A DNA stretch of 64,000 nt from assembly GCF_018831695.1 (NCBI RefSeq), contig NC_056704.1, forward strand, positions 11,735,390 to 11,799,389. The letters are read 5' to 3'. The notes under the pieces were generated by a model. It saw only the letters and a list, made by a program, of their open reading frames with translations, ran no database searches and had not been told where the DNA came from. The stretch comes from Puntigrus tetrazona. Taxonomy: Eukaryota > Chordata > Actinopteri > Cypriniformes > Cyprinidae. The position numbers were made by a program, and so were the translations under genes. This document shows positions 1-61,300 of the stretch, in pieces (within the stretch, counting starts at the first letter, position 1; each line of letters begins with the position of its first letter).

Positions 1-680
1 GGTCCCCAAAAGATGTCTATGTTCTAAATAACTAGTTTTAAACTCTACAACTTTGAATTTCTTACAACCATTTGGTCCAATTACATAAAATATACATGTA
101 AATAAAATTTTTTACAGATATGAAATCTGTTTTACCACATTCTCTAAACTCTGGCTACAATGCCTTTACTAAAGTCTGTAAACACTGTTCATGGCATTCT
201 ATTAAAAATGAATATACACAATGCGAGAAAGTGTTAAGAATTCACAAAACCACAGTTAGTAGTAAAATAAGGAGGTGCTCCAATGTACCAAACGTCTGGT
301 ACAAAAAGCAGTACCCTTTTGACCCTGTTCAAAATTGATTTTTTTTTTTCCACAACAGTGACTGATGGCCAAAGAGCTTCTGTCATTTTCTTCTGGAAGG
401 CATGATGAATCAGGTGAAAATGTGATGTTGTTTTCAAGTCCATAAAAAGATACTGGGCTTAAAGTGGCTGGATACTGAGCGTCACAGTCAGGACTGTGTG
501 AGGTCTCTCAAAAAAAACACAAAAAAACAACCCACTTTGAATCCTCTGACCCCTTCTAGTCAAGGACTTCCAGGTATTTGTGTCCACATTGTTGTAAGTC
601 CTTTTCTTCTCTTCCCAGTAAATGTGACAGAACAGTACATGAACAGGCCAAAAGACGCTTGGACCATGCTGATGTCAATT
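1..680 (-). other. hs2st1 3' UTR / downstream sequence
   Basis: This stretch follows the hs2st1 stop codon. No AATAAA or ATTAAA signal in the hs2st1 orientation is visible before the window edge, so the mature 3' end probably lies outside. Small open frames here (for example 120-338 and 498-848) show no recognisable protein. Confidence 0.6.
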
Positions 681-50456
<49,776 letters not shown>

Positions 50457-50832
50457 CAAAGTACCGGATGATTATCTACATGTCATGCCGTAAAATGTGA
50501 ACGAGAAGCTCGGATCGATCCGTTACTGGAGCAGTAATATCGACTCCGGACAGATGATCTCGTTTAAGCGTAGAGAACACAGTAAAGTTACGGATGTTGT
50601 AACCGAATACATCAGCGCGAGCAAAGGCATTTCAGACGCTCATCTGCTGGCTGAAGGTGGTGCTCTGTTAAGACCGGGGACGCCTGACTCTCGGTCTCTT
50701 ATAGTTGTTGCACATCAGCGCGGCTCCGAGCGTCCACTGCTCTCCTGCGTCACTCAACGCTGGGATTTTATTCCTCCGCGGACTCCGACGCAGCGAGCGG
50801 AAAAGGACGGAGCTTAAAGCGCCATCTATCGG
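50457..50832 (-). promoter_or_regulatory. hs2st1 5' leader and promoter region
   Basis: Sequence directly upstream of the hs2st1 ATG, richer in CpG than the surroundings (especially 50640-50850), as expected of a housekeeping-type start. No TATA box is obvious. The exact start of transcription cannot be fixed. A CTCF-like core in reverse orientation lies at 50819-50832. Confidence 0.65.
50472..50486 (-). promoter_or_regulatory. Overlapping uORFs, including a start-stop, before hs2st1
   Basis: ATG at 50486 opens a four-codon frame ending in TAA at 50472. Inside it, in another frame, ATG at 50481 is followed at once by TAG (50478-50476). Both lie within 30 nt of the hs2st1 ATG. If they are in the mature leader they would reduce initiation at the main start. 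Confidence 0.5.
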
Positions 50833-51539
50833 GTCGGAGATCGACGTCGCACTCGGTGATAGACTTGGCTGGCGTTGCTGGATCTCCTCGGGATTGCCAC
50901 AAGCGCACCTTGCCTTGTTAATGTTCACGAGTTAAATACAGGGCCGGAGTCTGAGGCTGAGTTTTATTGTAAAAAAAACAAAAAGTGCAATGCATCGGAT
51001 AGCGGCAGACTACCCCTTTTTCCCCACCGTGAACAGGCAAAAACTGTAACTGTACAATTTAAAGTATTTTGTCGAATAATTACGTTTCACTGTAGTTATC
51101 GGTACAAGGCAACGCATTTGAGTTTTATCAGAATTAGATTAATGTCAAGCAGGCCAATGTTCATGATCACAAGGAACAACCTGTGTTCTGGAGAATGATG
51201 CATCCAGACACAAGAAGCTCCACGTTTATGTACATATTATGCTGTTTATAGAATTTTTTGCATTGTTTTAGTGTATTGCCGTGACGGTGTTTTCTGTTTC
51301 TTGTGAATCACTATTATATATTATATATATTTTTACTGGGTGTTATTTGAATCTTTTGGGGCATGTACGTTCCTGTGAAACTCACTGTCAAGTTCAGTGA
51401 TTTATTTGTAATTACACAGATTTATATTTGTAATTATTAAATACAGATTTACATAAAACATTTACTTCGTTTGAAAAAAATATTATTAATGCCTCTGAGT
51501 ATTTGTTGTAAAAATGGCTAATATATTTTCTAGTCATGT

Positions 51540-51541
<2 letters not shown>

Positions 51542-51609
<68 letters not shown>
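51542..51609. repeat. (TG)n microsatellite
   Basis: About 67 bp of uninterrupted TG dinucleotide. Confidence 0.98.
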
Positions 51610-51611
<2 letters not shown>

Positions 51612-54609
51612 AAGATTAACATGAACTTTTTAATTAAATTGTTGATATTGCAGACAGTTTGGGGCACAGTCTACATCAGTTGCCAAACATTTTAATATAA
51701 GTTCTCTATGAAACTCCCTGAAGATTTATATAGCTACATAAAAATGATTGCAGTTTATTTTTTTTGTTTGTCTTTTTATTAATAATTCTTACCTGTGGAT
51801 TTATGCTTGATATTTCAAACATTCCACCACTGGAATCATGTATAGACGCGTATAAAACCAACTGTATCTGCTGTGCCAAGTGTTGCCAACTCACAGCACA
51901 TATAGAGGCATGGAGGAATCCAACAGTGCGTGAAATTGCCACCAATCATATCATCTGGATTTGGCTTCAGCTTAAAATAACTCCTCTTACCGTCTGTCAC
52001 ACAGCAGGTGTAGAGCCGTATCATCATGTACTGTATGTACGACTCTCATCTTTCTGCGGCACTGGCAATAGTATATACTGCACAAACTGTAGTATATGAT
52101 GCATATTGAAACAGCCAATAGATTTTTGCGCCTATATGTTCAGACTGTGATGCATCTTAGAAAGAATATATACCCACTGGTTGCACAGGCCTACGTAAGC
52201 TATTACGTGCTCGAAAGTCACTTATGTTCGAACAGAGTTCAGTGAATCTATCGAGTTTATTGGACCGCGGTTTCATAAAGTGAGACGCATTCAGTGCTTC
52301 ATTCAAGTGCTCGCAATTCTTTGTGTCTCAGGTCAATGTTAGAAGATAACAAAGAGAGCCGGTACGTCTCAAACAGACCGACCCGCAGACACAAAGCTTT
52401 AGACTTTCCAATGACGCAAGCAGATGAATATAGATTTTTTTTTTCCACGTGGCTTCATTCAGGGATAAATGATCGGTCCCCGTTGAAAGAAGCACATTTT
52501 TGAGCATTACTTATTTACTGTGTGAAACTATGAAATGCGCGCAGCTCCTTGAACCTCTCTTAATCCACCACAACCCGCCGTTTCCAAAAAAAATCAATAC
52601 CGCTTCCCTCAGTGCTCAGTGCTGATAAGAACAGCTTCTGAATCACCCAAAGTTATTTAATGCATTTTGGCAATTTTATATTCATTTTTATTTCCAAACA
52701 CCATGAAAGACAAATGCTTTCTCATTTACATTTTTTCAAAAAAAAAAAAAGTTTGGAACGGCTTCATTTTAGCCCTGTCTGACGTTTTTTTCTTTTTCAT
52801 TGCAATCTGCTTAATAAGAAGGCTTTTTCCGGACTTTCTTTTTTCCTGCTTACAGTTTAACCGAAAAAGCAGAGACTCTAGGCCTTCGTGACGGCAGAGC
52901 AGACGAATGCTGTTTTATCCGCTTGCTCTTCGAGTCGCTGATTTGCTTCGCCCATTTTAACGTGCGCTTTTTCACTAATTGTTGCATTTGTTTTAAAATA
53001 CATTTAAGCGCTTTCAAATGTCTCATTATAAAGAATTACCCCTGCGGCAGTGGAGAAAAACCCCTATTTAAATTCTAAAGGTTTAATTATCTTCACAACA
53101 CAGCATGCAGAAATAACCAGCGAAGGGTGAAACCTCTTTTCCTTCCGGGTAATGTCTTAAGAAAGTAAATAAATAGAAAAATGAGATGCTTATATGAATT
53201 TGTAGAATAATTGCTTTTGATAAAGCAGACTGCAAGACAATATTCTTTACAACCAAATGTTTCTTCAGTAGTCTTTCCATGCAGTGGAGCCGATACAATA
53301 CAAGGTCGATACATTCTCATGAGATTATTTGCGATCCATTGCTCGCCGTCACCTTGTATTGTTAAGCTTCTGTGTAACTGACTTAAAGTATGAAGTGCTA
53401 TTTTCTAATATTTTCTCCTCTTGTGAGTTAAATGACATCGTCTCTCATTCACTGTGGGAAATCGGAGGTCTGCGGTTAAAAACATTACTCGCGGAGAAAG
53501 GAGTGAAACTATAAGGCGCAGAGGAGGCAACCTTAAAAGGATTACAACACTAATCAGCAGCAAGGCATCTGTTAAGGCAGTGAGAATACTCGTATTAGCA
53601 GCTAATTAACAATGCATTAATCGTGCCCAGACATCCTTTATTAACCTCTTGTACTATAACTCAAAACTAGTAATTAATAATAAATGCTTTGGCCTAAATG
53701 CTGATTTATTAATAGCACTGGAAAAAAGAGAAAAGTTCAGTATATGGCTTTTTCTATTAAAAGTGTTTTGCATAAGAGAGAGCCCGTGGGAAATATTTTA
53801 TAGGAGCTTATTTTATGACAAGTGATGTAATCAAAACGACCTCAGGTTCATACATCACTAATGTAAGCAGGACACAATGTATTATATGCCTTTTTAGATG
53901 TATTATATGCCAGTTTTTTAACAGCTATAATCTGATTCCTTTGTTTTGGGGATATAATTCCTAATAAAATGACAGCCAGTCGCTGTTTGAGAAAACAAGC
54001 ACTGATGCTTTTGACTCACCTAACCGATATAAAGCCGTACTTCACCGTGTGACGGCCACCTCTTTTCTCCCCCTATGCATTTTTGCGTTCCCCGTTACTT
54101 TGACTCTGAGCTCATAGGAAACAGAATCCCAGGCTGATGGATTGTTGTGAAAAGGAGGCACTACCGACAGTGAAGCTGTTAGGACTGTGTGAGAACAGAG
54201 CTGGGGAGAGAGTCACTTCAGGCAAGTCAAGCACCTCATTAAACAGACAGTGAAGGATGAACTTGCTCCTCAGAAGTGGCCAGAGCAGTCAAGCAGAGAG
54301 CACCGATGAGATTTAAACATCTCTTACAGAGAATCTGTAAAATGTACAGAAATTAATTGATGAGTGACACGTGAAGTTGATTTATATAGCAGTGTTTGTC
54401 CGTTCTTGCACAATCATAAACTGCTTTGTTTATAACTGTTGCTGCTAGCCTATTGATTTAAAACCATTAAACATACAGTGGTCCATAACACAGTAATTTA
54501 AATACAAGTTTATTGCATGTTTTGGGAAAGCATGCTAAGACTTGAAACAGTGAAATAGGACAGCATTGTAATTTTAATAATAATTTTTAATAATAATTTA
54601 TCTTGTATT

Positions 54610-54610
<1 letters not shown>

Positions 54611-54677
<67 letters not shown>

Positions 54678-54683
54678 CATATA
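54611..54683. repeat. (TA)n microsatellite
   Basis: About 70 bp of TA with two ACATA interruptions near its end. Confidence 0.97.
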
Positions 54684-55071
54684 GGATTTGTGGCGCCATC
54701 ATGTGTTCCATTGCATCATTGCATGGCAGTTTCTGTATTGTTTTTGTAAATTCAAGTTTTCAATTCAATCTCTATTCGTTTTTAAATTAAATTAAATTGA
54801 ATTTAAATTGATTTTATTTCTCAACTTTTTAGTAGAGGACAAGGAATATAAAAAATTAAATAAATTAATAAATAATTATTTTACTCTGTGGCTATTCAGT
54901 TTTGTTTTAAAACAGAATATCAGGTTATACACTCTTACCAGGGAACCAGGGACCAGGGAAAACATTACAGGTGTTCATATTTCATGCTGGTGGAATGTAA
55001 GGTTGTAAATACTGCTTCAAAATGCCCAAAAAGAAACAGAACCAAGAGACAAATGGAAATGGAAAATAAGC

Positions 55072-55970
55072 AATTTATTAAAAACTGCATTTAAACTCAA
55101 ACAGGCTGTTAATCGGCTGATCAAAGGTTTAAGAAAAAACCTTAGCGTTAAAAAGTTAAAATATGCACAAAAGTATGTCATTGTTCTTCAGGCAGTAACA
55201 TTGTCATGATTTCCTGATGGCAAAGGCAAAAAGTCTTTCTGTCTTTGAGTGGGACTGGATTGTTGAGGCGCTCATTTTACAATTCCTAAAAGATCCTGAG
55301 AGTGATGGGACGAAAACCTAGCTGTGGTTGTAGAACCAGAAAGGTCAGTGGAACACGCAGGGTGGTCCAAAAGAGCAACCTTATTCTCCTGGAAAAACTA
55401 GAGTTGTCCTGTTGAAAGACCCAGTCATTACTGCTCAGTTGAGGTCCTCAGTCGAGAGGGATGCCCCTGCATGTCCACATAGCCCATCGCCGGCTGACGC
55501 CCCTCCACCACCTGAAGACCCATTATCCCATTGAAGGAAAATCACCCCAGGTCGTGATGGATCCTCCTCCACTGTGCCGTGTAGAGAACATCTTCAGTGG
55601 GATCTCTTTATCATGCCCGTAACGTTGAATCTTACGGTTATCGGGCTGCAGTCAGCATCAGTAAGGGCCAGTAATGTGGGTGGAGGATCAGCCTGTGTCT
55701 TCATGAACAACCTGCCAGATCCTCCGGTGCAGAGCAGGTGATTTGTTTGGGGGTCTACCGCTTGACCTTTTTTTCGGCCCTTAGCTCTCAGGATTTGATT
55801 ATTTTTTGAAAATAATTGTCTTGCAGAGTTTAATCTTCTGTCCCACTCAAAGAAAAATTACCTGAAAGACATATTTTTGTGCAGATTTTAACTTTTTAAG
55901 GCTACAGTTTTAATCTTTTGATCAGCCGATGAACAACCTGTTTGAGTTTAAATGCATTTTTTTGTTAATA
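55072..55970 (-). mobile_element. Tc1-like element remnant with about 100-bp inverted repeats
   Basis: Left arm GCATTTAAACTCAAACAGG then TCGGCTGATCAAAGG; right arm in complement GCATTTAAACTCAAACAGG then TCGGCTGATCAAAAG, continuing to a shared AAAAAGTTAAAAT and TGCACAAAA block. The interior (minus strand) holds a transposase relic. At 0.9 kb it is shorter than an autonomous Tc1 element, so it is internally deleted. Confidence 0.8.
55260..55760 (-). pseudogene. Tc1-type transposase relic
   Basis: On the minus strand 55403-55423 reads WVFQQDN, the block with the second catalytic Asp of Tc1 transposases. Surrounding sequence is frameshifted with stops, and neither a complete DDE core nor the DNA-binding half is found. 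Confidence 0.65.
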
Positions 55971-55971
55971 A

Positions 55972-56097
55972 ATTAATAAATTATTTTCTATTTTTCGTCT
56001 CTTTGTCCTGTTTCGTCTTTTGGCATTTTGACGCATTAATAAATTATTTTCTATTTTTCGTCTCTTTGTCCTGTTTCATCTTTTGGCATTTTGACGC
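55972..56097. repeat. 63-bp perfect-length tandem duplication
   Basis: Units 55972-56034 and 56035-56097 start ATTAATAAATTATTTTCTAT and end GGCATTTTGACGC. They differ at one base (TTTCGTC against TTTCATC). They lie between the Tc1 remnant and the dzip1l promoter. Confidence 0.95.
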
Positions 56098-56266
56098 AGT
56101 ACTTGGTTCCGATCCACCAGCGTTAAATATGAACACGTATAAGGTACGAAGTGTATCAGGAGTGTATAAAAGTGGCTAAACACACACGATCAATCCGCAA
56201 TTTTCCCGACAACTGTCTTTTTTCCAGCTTATCTTTAGTTGTGGCGCCTGAGGTCACGAGTCAGCA

Positions 56267-56280
56267 GTCACCATGGCAAC
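56267..56280 (+). promoter_or_regulatory. X-box, RFX-factor binding site, upstream of dzip1l
   Basis: GTCACC AT GGCAAC is a full match to the X-box consensus GTNRCC, 0-3 nt, RGYAAC. X-boxes bind RFX factors and mark promoters of ciliary genes. It is about 1.6 kb before the dzip1l coding start but only about 130 bp before the donor of its inferred non-coding first exon. Confidence 0.8.
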
Positions 56281-56300
56281 AAGAAACGCTTCTCTCTTAG

Positions 56301-56308
56301 CCCCGCCC
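56301..56308 (+). promoter_or_regulatory. GC box near dzip1l start
   Basis: CCCCGCCC, an Sp1/KLF-type GC box, 20 bp after the X-box in an otherwise AT-rich region. Confidence 0.5.
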
Positions 56309-56309
56309 A

Positions 56310-56407
56310 TCAGCAACAGTTACCAGCTGTTAACTTCTTCTTTCAGTTTGTAGCTTGAAGCTTTTAACTTATTACATTTGAGGTTTTTAAATGTAACCAA
56401 ATCAAAG
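56310..56407 (+). other. dzip1l: Inferred dzip1l non-coding exon 1
   Basis: The stretch after the GC box ends at a strong donor, AAAG|GTAAGT (GT at 56408). The left limit is unknown. It contains ATGTAA (56391-56396), a start codon directly followed by stop. Spliced to the acceptor at 57823 it would give a 5' UTR leading to ATG 57878. Confidence 0.5.
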
Positions 56408-57823
56408 GTAAGTGCCTAAAATCTCTCTTATATGAACTATTACGGATACTAGACGTTACTTTTGTGTACAGTGTGTTGGTGTTAGTGATATTGGTAACCT
56501 TTTTCCCGCTGCCCTGTTACTAGCAAGGCTACAATGACTCAATGACGACATTAGATATTATAAACGGGGGCGATATTTTAAAAATCAGCTTTAAAGCATA
56601 TCTCGAGTGAGCGCTTGTTATTAGTTACCACGTTTAAACCATTTTTAAATAGATGTATTAATTCCGTTGTCAAATGTGTTTGAAGTGAAGCGCTAATGCG
56701 TTTTGTTTCACTTATGTTTGCTCACACTGCTAATTATTTTCCAAAAAAAACTAAAAATTAAAAATTATTTTCCTTGCTGTTGTATTTGAAAACATTCATT
56801 TTAATTAATAATCTCAAAATACACGAGTCATCGACGTTTAAAGCCGTTTTCTATGTTTTTGTTACTTTATTGCTTATACATAGACCTACATACATAATAA
56901 TAAGACGCAACAGACATCAAAAATACATACTTTAATTACTAATATAAATACGTATAATAATAGTATGGGACTTAATTGAGTTAGTTGATCAACCATTTGT
57001 TAAAACCCTGAGAAAATGTTTATATTACTGATATAAAATGAGCCTGGTCAGCTGTTGAGATTGAGCAGTCAGGTTTTCAGGTGTGGCTGGTTGTCTGGAA
57101 ACATGGAAGTGAAATCAGCCAGGTAGTGTGACGGCTTTAGGTCGAGTCGCAGGGAGACGGTTGATATGTAAACTAAAAGGCACTAAACTCAGCTCAGACT
57201 GCATGGAAGCCATTCATATAAGATCAAGATGAACCCTTACCAAGTGCATTTTAAGGTAGAAATATTTGTATTTGACTGATATTAAGAAAACTGGTCTTTC
57301 GTATACAATACTCACTTAACAGATATACACTTGGTTCTGTTCTTATGGCTGATGTACTTACTAGGACGTAGAGAAGACATTTAGCTCTTGCTCTCTTTCG
57401 CACACATTTTGTTGTTGGCAATTAAGCTTTTCATTGACTTTGACAGTCGTGAAAACAACAGCGCAAGAGTGTTGTCATAACTGTTGTCATAGAGATGGAC
57501 TCAAAGTTTCACAATATTTCACTCCATTATTACAATAAAATAAATACTAATGTAAAACGTAAAGATTTTAGCTTCATCCTGTGCATTTTTTGGTAGGATG
57601 TTTTTACCGTTACATTTTATTTTGAACAAAACACATTTATTTAATCCAAAAAACTGTAAAATAGCAACGTCGTGAAATCATTTAATAAACGTTTCCTCTT
57701 TAACGTATTTTAAAATGTAATTATTGCGCTAATGATCGAGCCTTCGGTGTCTCGTGATCATTTAGATGCTGATTTTATTGGTACAGCTAAACTGAAAATA
57801 TTGTGTTTTCTCTCCCTATTCAG
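56408..57823 (+). other. dzip1l first intron
   Basis: AT-rich, 1.4 kb if exon 1 is as inferred. Ends in the pyrimidine-rich acceptor TTTTCTCTCCCTATTCAG. Contains a small possible alternative exon at 57229-57255 and no other recognisable element. Confidence 0.6.
57229..57255 (+). CDS. dzip1l: Possible alternative first coding exon of dzip1l
   Basis: ATG at 57229 opens MNPYQVHFK, ending exactly at AAG|GTAGAA in phase 0. The exon at 57824 is open in phase 0 from its first base (PLFRNPRIHSPLCLKPVT) up to the usual Met at 57878. Splicing the two would add 27 residues to the N-terminus. No family match supports these residues, so this is a hypothesis. Confidence 0.3.
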
Positions 57824-58363
57824 CCTCTGTTTAGGAATCCCCGCATCCATTCACCTCTCTGTCTCAAACCCGTCACCATGCTGGGCCAGTTCTCGCCCGG
57901 CGAGGCCTACAGCGCCCCACAGCTGCTCCAGCCCTTCCGCTTCCGCTCACGAACCGAGCCCGTAGACTGGAGGCGTCTCTCTGCCCTCGACGTGGAACGC
58001 GTCGAAAGAGATATAGATGTTGATGTGCTTCAGGATTTCATCACGACCGTTACATTCTGCGCCGTGGAGGGCGAGAGATGCCCAAACTGCAGAGGACCTG
58101 CTGACCCTTCTTTGATCAAGCTGCTTCGCATGTCTCAGCTGAGCACCGAGTACCTGCTGCGCTGCCAGGACTTGCTGAGCTCTCAGGTGTCGGGGCTGGA
58201 GGAGCGTCTGCAGGCAGCACTCGATCTGGTTCAGAGAGGAGAAGAACAACGAGCAGAACTCCAAAAACATCTGCAAGAAGCCAAACAGGAGAACCGGCGG
58301 AGAAAAAAACTGATCGCCACTCAACAGCTCCTCCTGCAGGCCAGTGCTAATAATTATCACAAG
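57824..58363 (+). CDS. dzip1l: dzip1l coding exon 1 (with 54 nt of leader)
   Basis: The acceptor is at 57822-57823 and the ATG at 57878. Codes residues 1-162: MLGQFSPGEAYSAPQLLQ, then the Dzip-like N domain with the VEGERCPNCRGPADPSLIKL segment, ending QASANNYHK just before the finger. Donor AAG|GTGGTT. Confidence 0.9.
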
Positions 58364-61300
58364 GTGGTTTTTTCTTAAAAAAAATTGGACAATCACAGAT
58401 ATACACAAACATTTGGGATCTCTATGGATTTTTTTAATGTATTATTGAAGCCTGTTATGTTCACCAAGGCTGCATTTATTTGATAAAATATTGAAAAATA
58501 TTACATTATATTACAATTACAATTTAACAGTTTTCTTACATTTTAAAATGATGGCAAAGCTAAATTACTCTCCCGTCTTCAGTGTCATGTGATACTATCA
58601 ATTAAAAAAAAACAACAATATTGAAGACAGTGAAGTATTCTTTAATGAATAGAGTTATAGAACAAATTTATTTATTTTTTTACCTTAGTTTTTCATCAAT
58701 TTAATGTGTTACTTTTCATAAATTTAATCCTTTTACAATAAATAAATAAATAGTATACCGACCCCCCCAAACTTTTGAATTGTTGTAGGCTAATGCTTTT
58801 TTTTTTTTTTTGTAGAGTAGGCTGCCAGTTTCAATCCCTCCCACAGAATCCTATCCCCCTCCATCAATACCTGATTAAAAATGTGATATCTTGTTATAGA
58901 TTTATAAGAATGAATTCTTATAGAGCTATCAAGCTAGTTGCCTAAGCTGGTATTTTGCTAAACAAGGCTAACTGAAAAGAATGGGAAATGCGAGCATTTA
59001 TGGTCCAATAACATAATATAATATGTAATATGCAATATAAAAAAACCTTCATATATTTTCATGATTAAGTATAAACATATTTTAAATTACTGGCTGCTCA
59101 GGAACATTTAGTCCTAATATTTTGATGCCTTTTTTATTCATGACAGTGCCAGTTCTGTGAAAAATCCTTTGTCAACTACTCTTACTTACAAGCACACGTT
59201 CAGCGGCGACATCCTGAAGTTACAGATGCAGGTTGGTGGAAATAAATTAGTATTTTTTTTTGACGTTTCATAAAATTTCAGATGCAGGTGAGCTAGCGAT
59301 TCACTTGAATTTCACTTGATGAATATCCATGATGTGGTTGAAAAGAATTGTTTAATAACTCATTATCGCCGCTTGCATGTGCATGTCTCAGAGAGACAAA
59401 AGAAGCGGAAAGTAGACGAGATGGAAGACGGCATAGAAGAGCTGAAGGAGAAACTGAGACTGACGCAGATGCAGCTACAGGCAGAGAAAGAAACAGAAAG
59501 TTTGAAGCGTCTGCAGGTGAGTTTGTTAAAAAAAACAACGATCCAGCATCCCATAGAGCTCCGAAATTCTTATATAACGTTATTTCTTTCTGTATCTATT
59601 TCCAGTATTTGATACTTAATGAAATTGTCAGGTGTTTAAAGGCATTCATTTACCCACCCTTATCATCAAGCAGAATTTCCAAGCTGCTCTTTTACAAACA
59701 TTGATGTATGACTATAAATTATTTGCATTTATTGGGGGAAGACAAAAGTTTTGTGAGAGAAAATTTAGATTTTATGGCATCTTATTTTTCCATTACCATA
59801 TTAATTCTTAGCCCATACATGTAAGTAGGAAAATGGGATAGGTGGAAAATTGTGTTCCTTTAAGTCAATTAAGTCACAAACATTTTGCTTTCTTCTGGAA
59901 ACTTCTTGCGTGCTTGCTTGACAAATGTTTAATGCAATCACAAAACCGATGATCAAACAAATTTTTAATGAATGAAATGGAAAAGTTGCATTAAGAGGTC
60001 TCATCTTTACATGACCATTTAGATGATGAAGACTCCTTAAACTCCATATAAAATACCAGTTTAAGTAAGACAACAGACAGTACATCAATTAATTCAGATG
60101 TGTTCCAGGAACAAGAGGAGCAGCGAAGGAGAGAACAATCGGAGAAGGAAGCACTGGAGAGATGGAAAGAAGAGGAGAGAAGAAAGTCTCAGCAGGAAAT
60201 TGGAGAGCTAAGACAGTTACTTCTCCAAGAGTCTAAAGACATGGCAAGCAAGAGCTCATCCATAGAGGCTGTGAGTATACGACCTTGGTTTGAAATGCAA
60301 AACTTTAAACTGTCACCAGTAGATGGAGACAGAACCTCTGGTATGTGGGATGAGCTTCTGGGGGGTATGGTTTTTGTATGTCGTTGTAACGACATTCTGT
60401 TTTTTTGTCATCGTTTCATCTATAGAAACTGCAAGTGTTGCAGAACAAGGAGGTGGGTGCAGTTAATAATGTCATTTTACAAGAAGAAAGTGACCCTGAG
60501 AAAGAACTGAGAGAAAACAGAGAGAGAGAGCTGAAAGAGAAAATGGCCAGGAAGGTGAGAGTTCTCATTCGTGAGTCATTAATACAATACCCTGGGTTAT
60601 AAAATTAATGGTTATTATTTTTCAAGTTGGGAAAAAAAAAAAAGAATCTTCGTCAACAAAAACTAAAGCAACTTCTTTCTAATTAGAAATGATCAGTAAA
60701 GAATTTGAGTCTGAAAAAATGACTAGAGATCTCAACTCTGTGAGTCTCAGGTATCAAACTATTGTGACTTAAATGCGATTAAGGCATATTTTTTCACACT
60801 CAAATACAGACTAATTAAAATCAGCAAACATGGTCTATGACGTCTGTGATCTTTGGTGGCATGTTTACTGCCTTTGCAATGTTCACATTTACTGTGTGGG
60901 GAAACTTTTATATCACACTTGGCTATGTAAAATAAATGTTTTTCAGATTAAATAGGGGGTAGTGGTATATCAAAGACAGGAGAAAACATCCTCCTTGCAT
61001 TATTTGCGTACCTCTGTGTGGTAAATCATCCAGATACAGCACTGAGATTCTGTCATTCTTTCTTCTGTTGCTTGTTCGGTTCAGCATCCGAGGATCTCTT
61101 TATTCAAACACAAAACAAATAAGGGTGTAATATACATTTTCGGAGAGTTGATGTAGTTCTGAATGGTGGGAGATGTCGGCTTATATGGAACAGCTCTGTA
61201 AGATCATAATATTTGCGCCTGTTAAACAAGATTTCAACACCGTTAGGGTTTTGGTAGCTACATTTGGTAAGAACTCTCTACAATGCAAGTAAATCACTCG

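Larger units (their letters stand above)
50833..55071. other. Intergenic spacer between the two divergent genes
   Basis: No gene is recognised on either strand. It contains a (TG)n tract (51542-51609) and a (TA)n tract (54611-54683). Open frames (for example 50875-51198 and 51764-52099, each about 110 codons) show no domain. Confidence 0.7.

Noticed and set aside
57947..58408. 153-codon minus-strand open frame
   Set aside because: It is antisense to the first coding exon of dzip1l; the plus strand encodes the Dzip-like domain.
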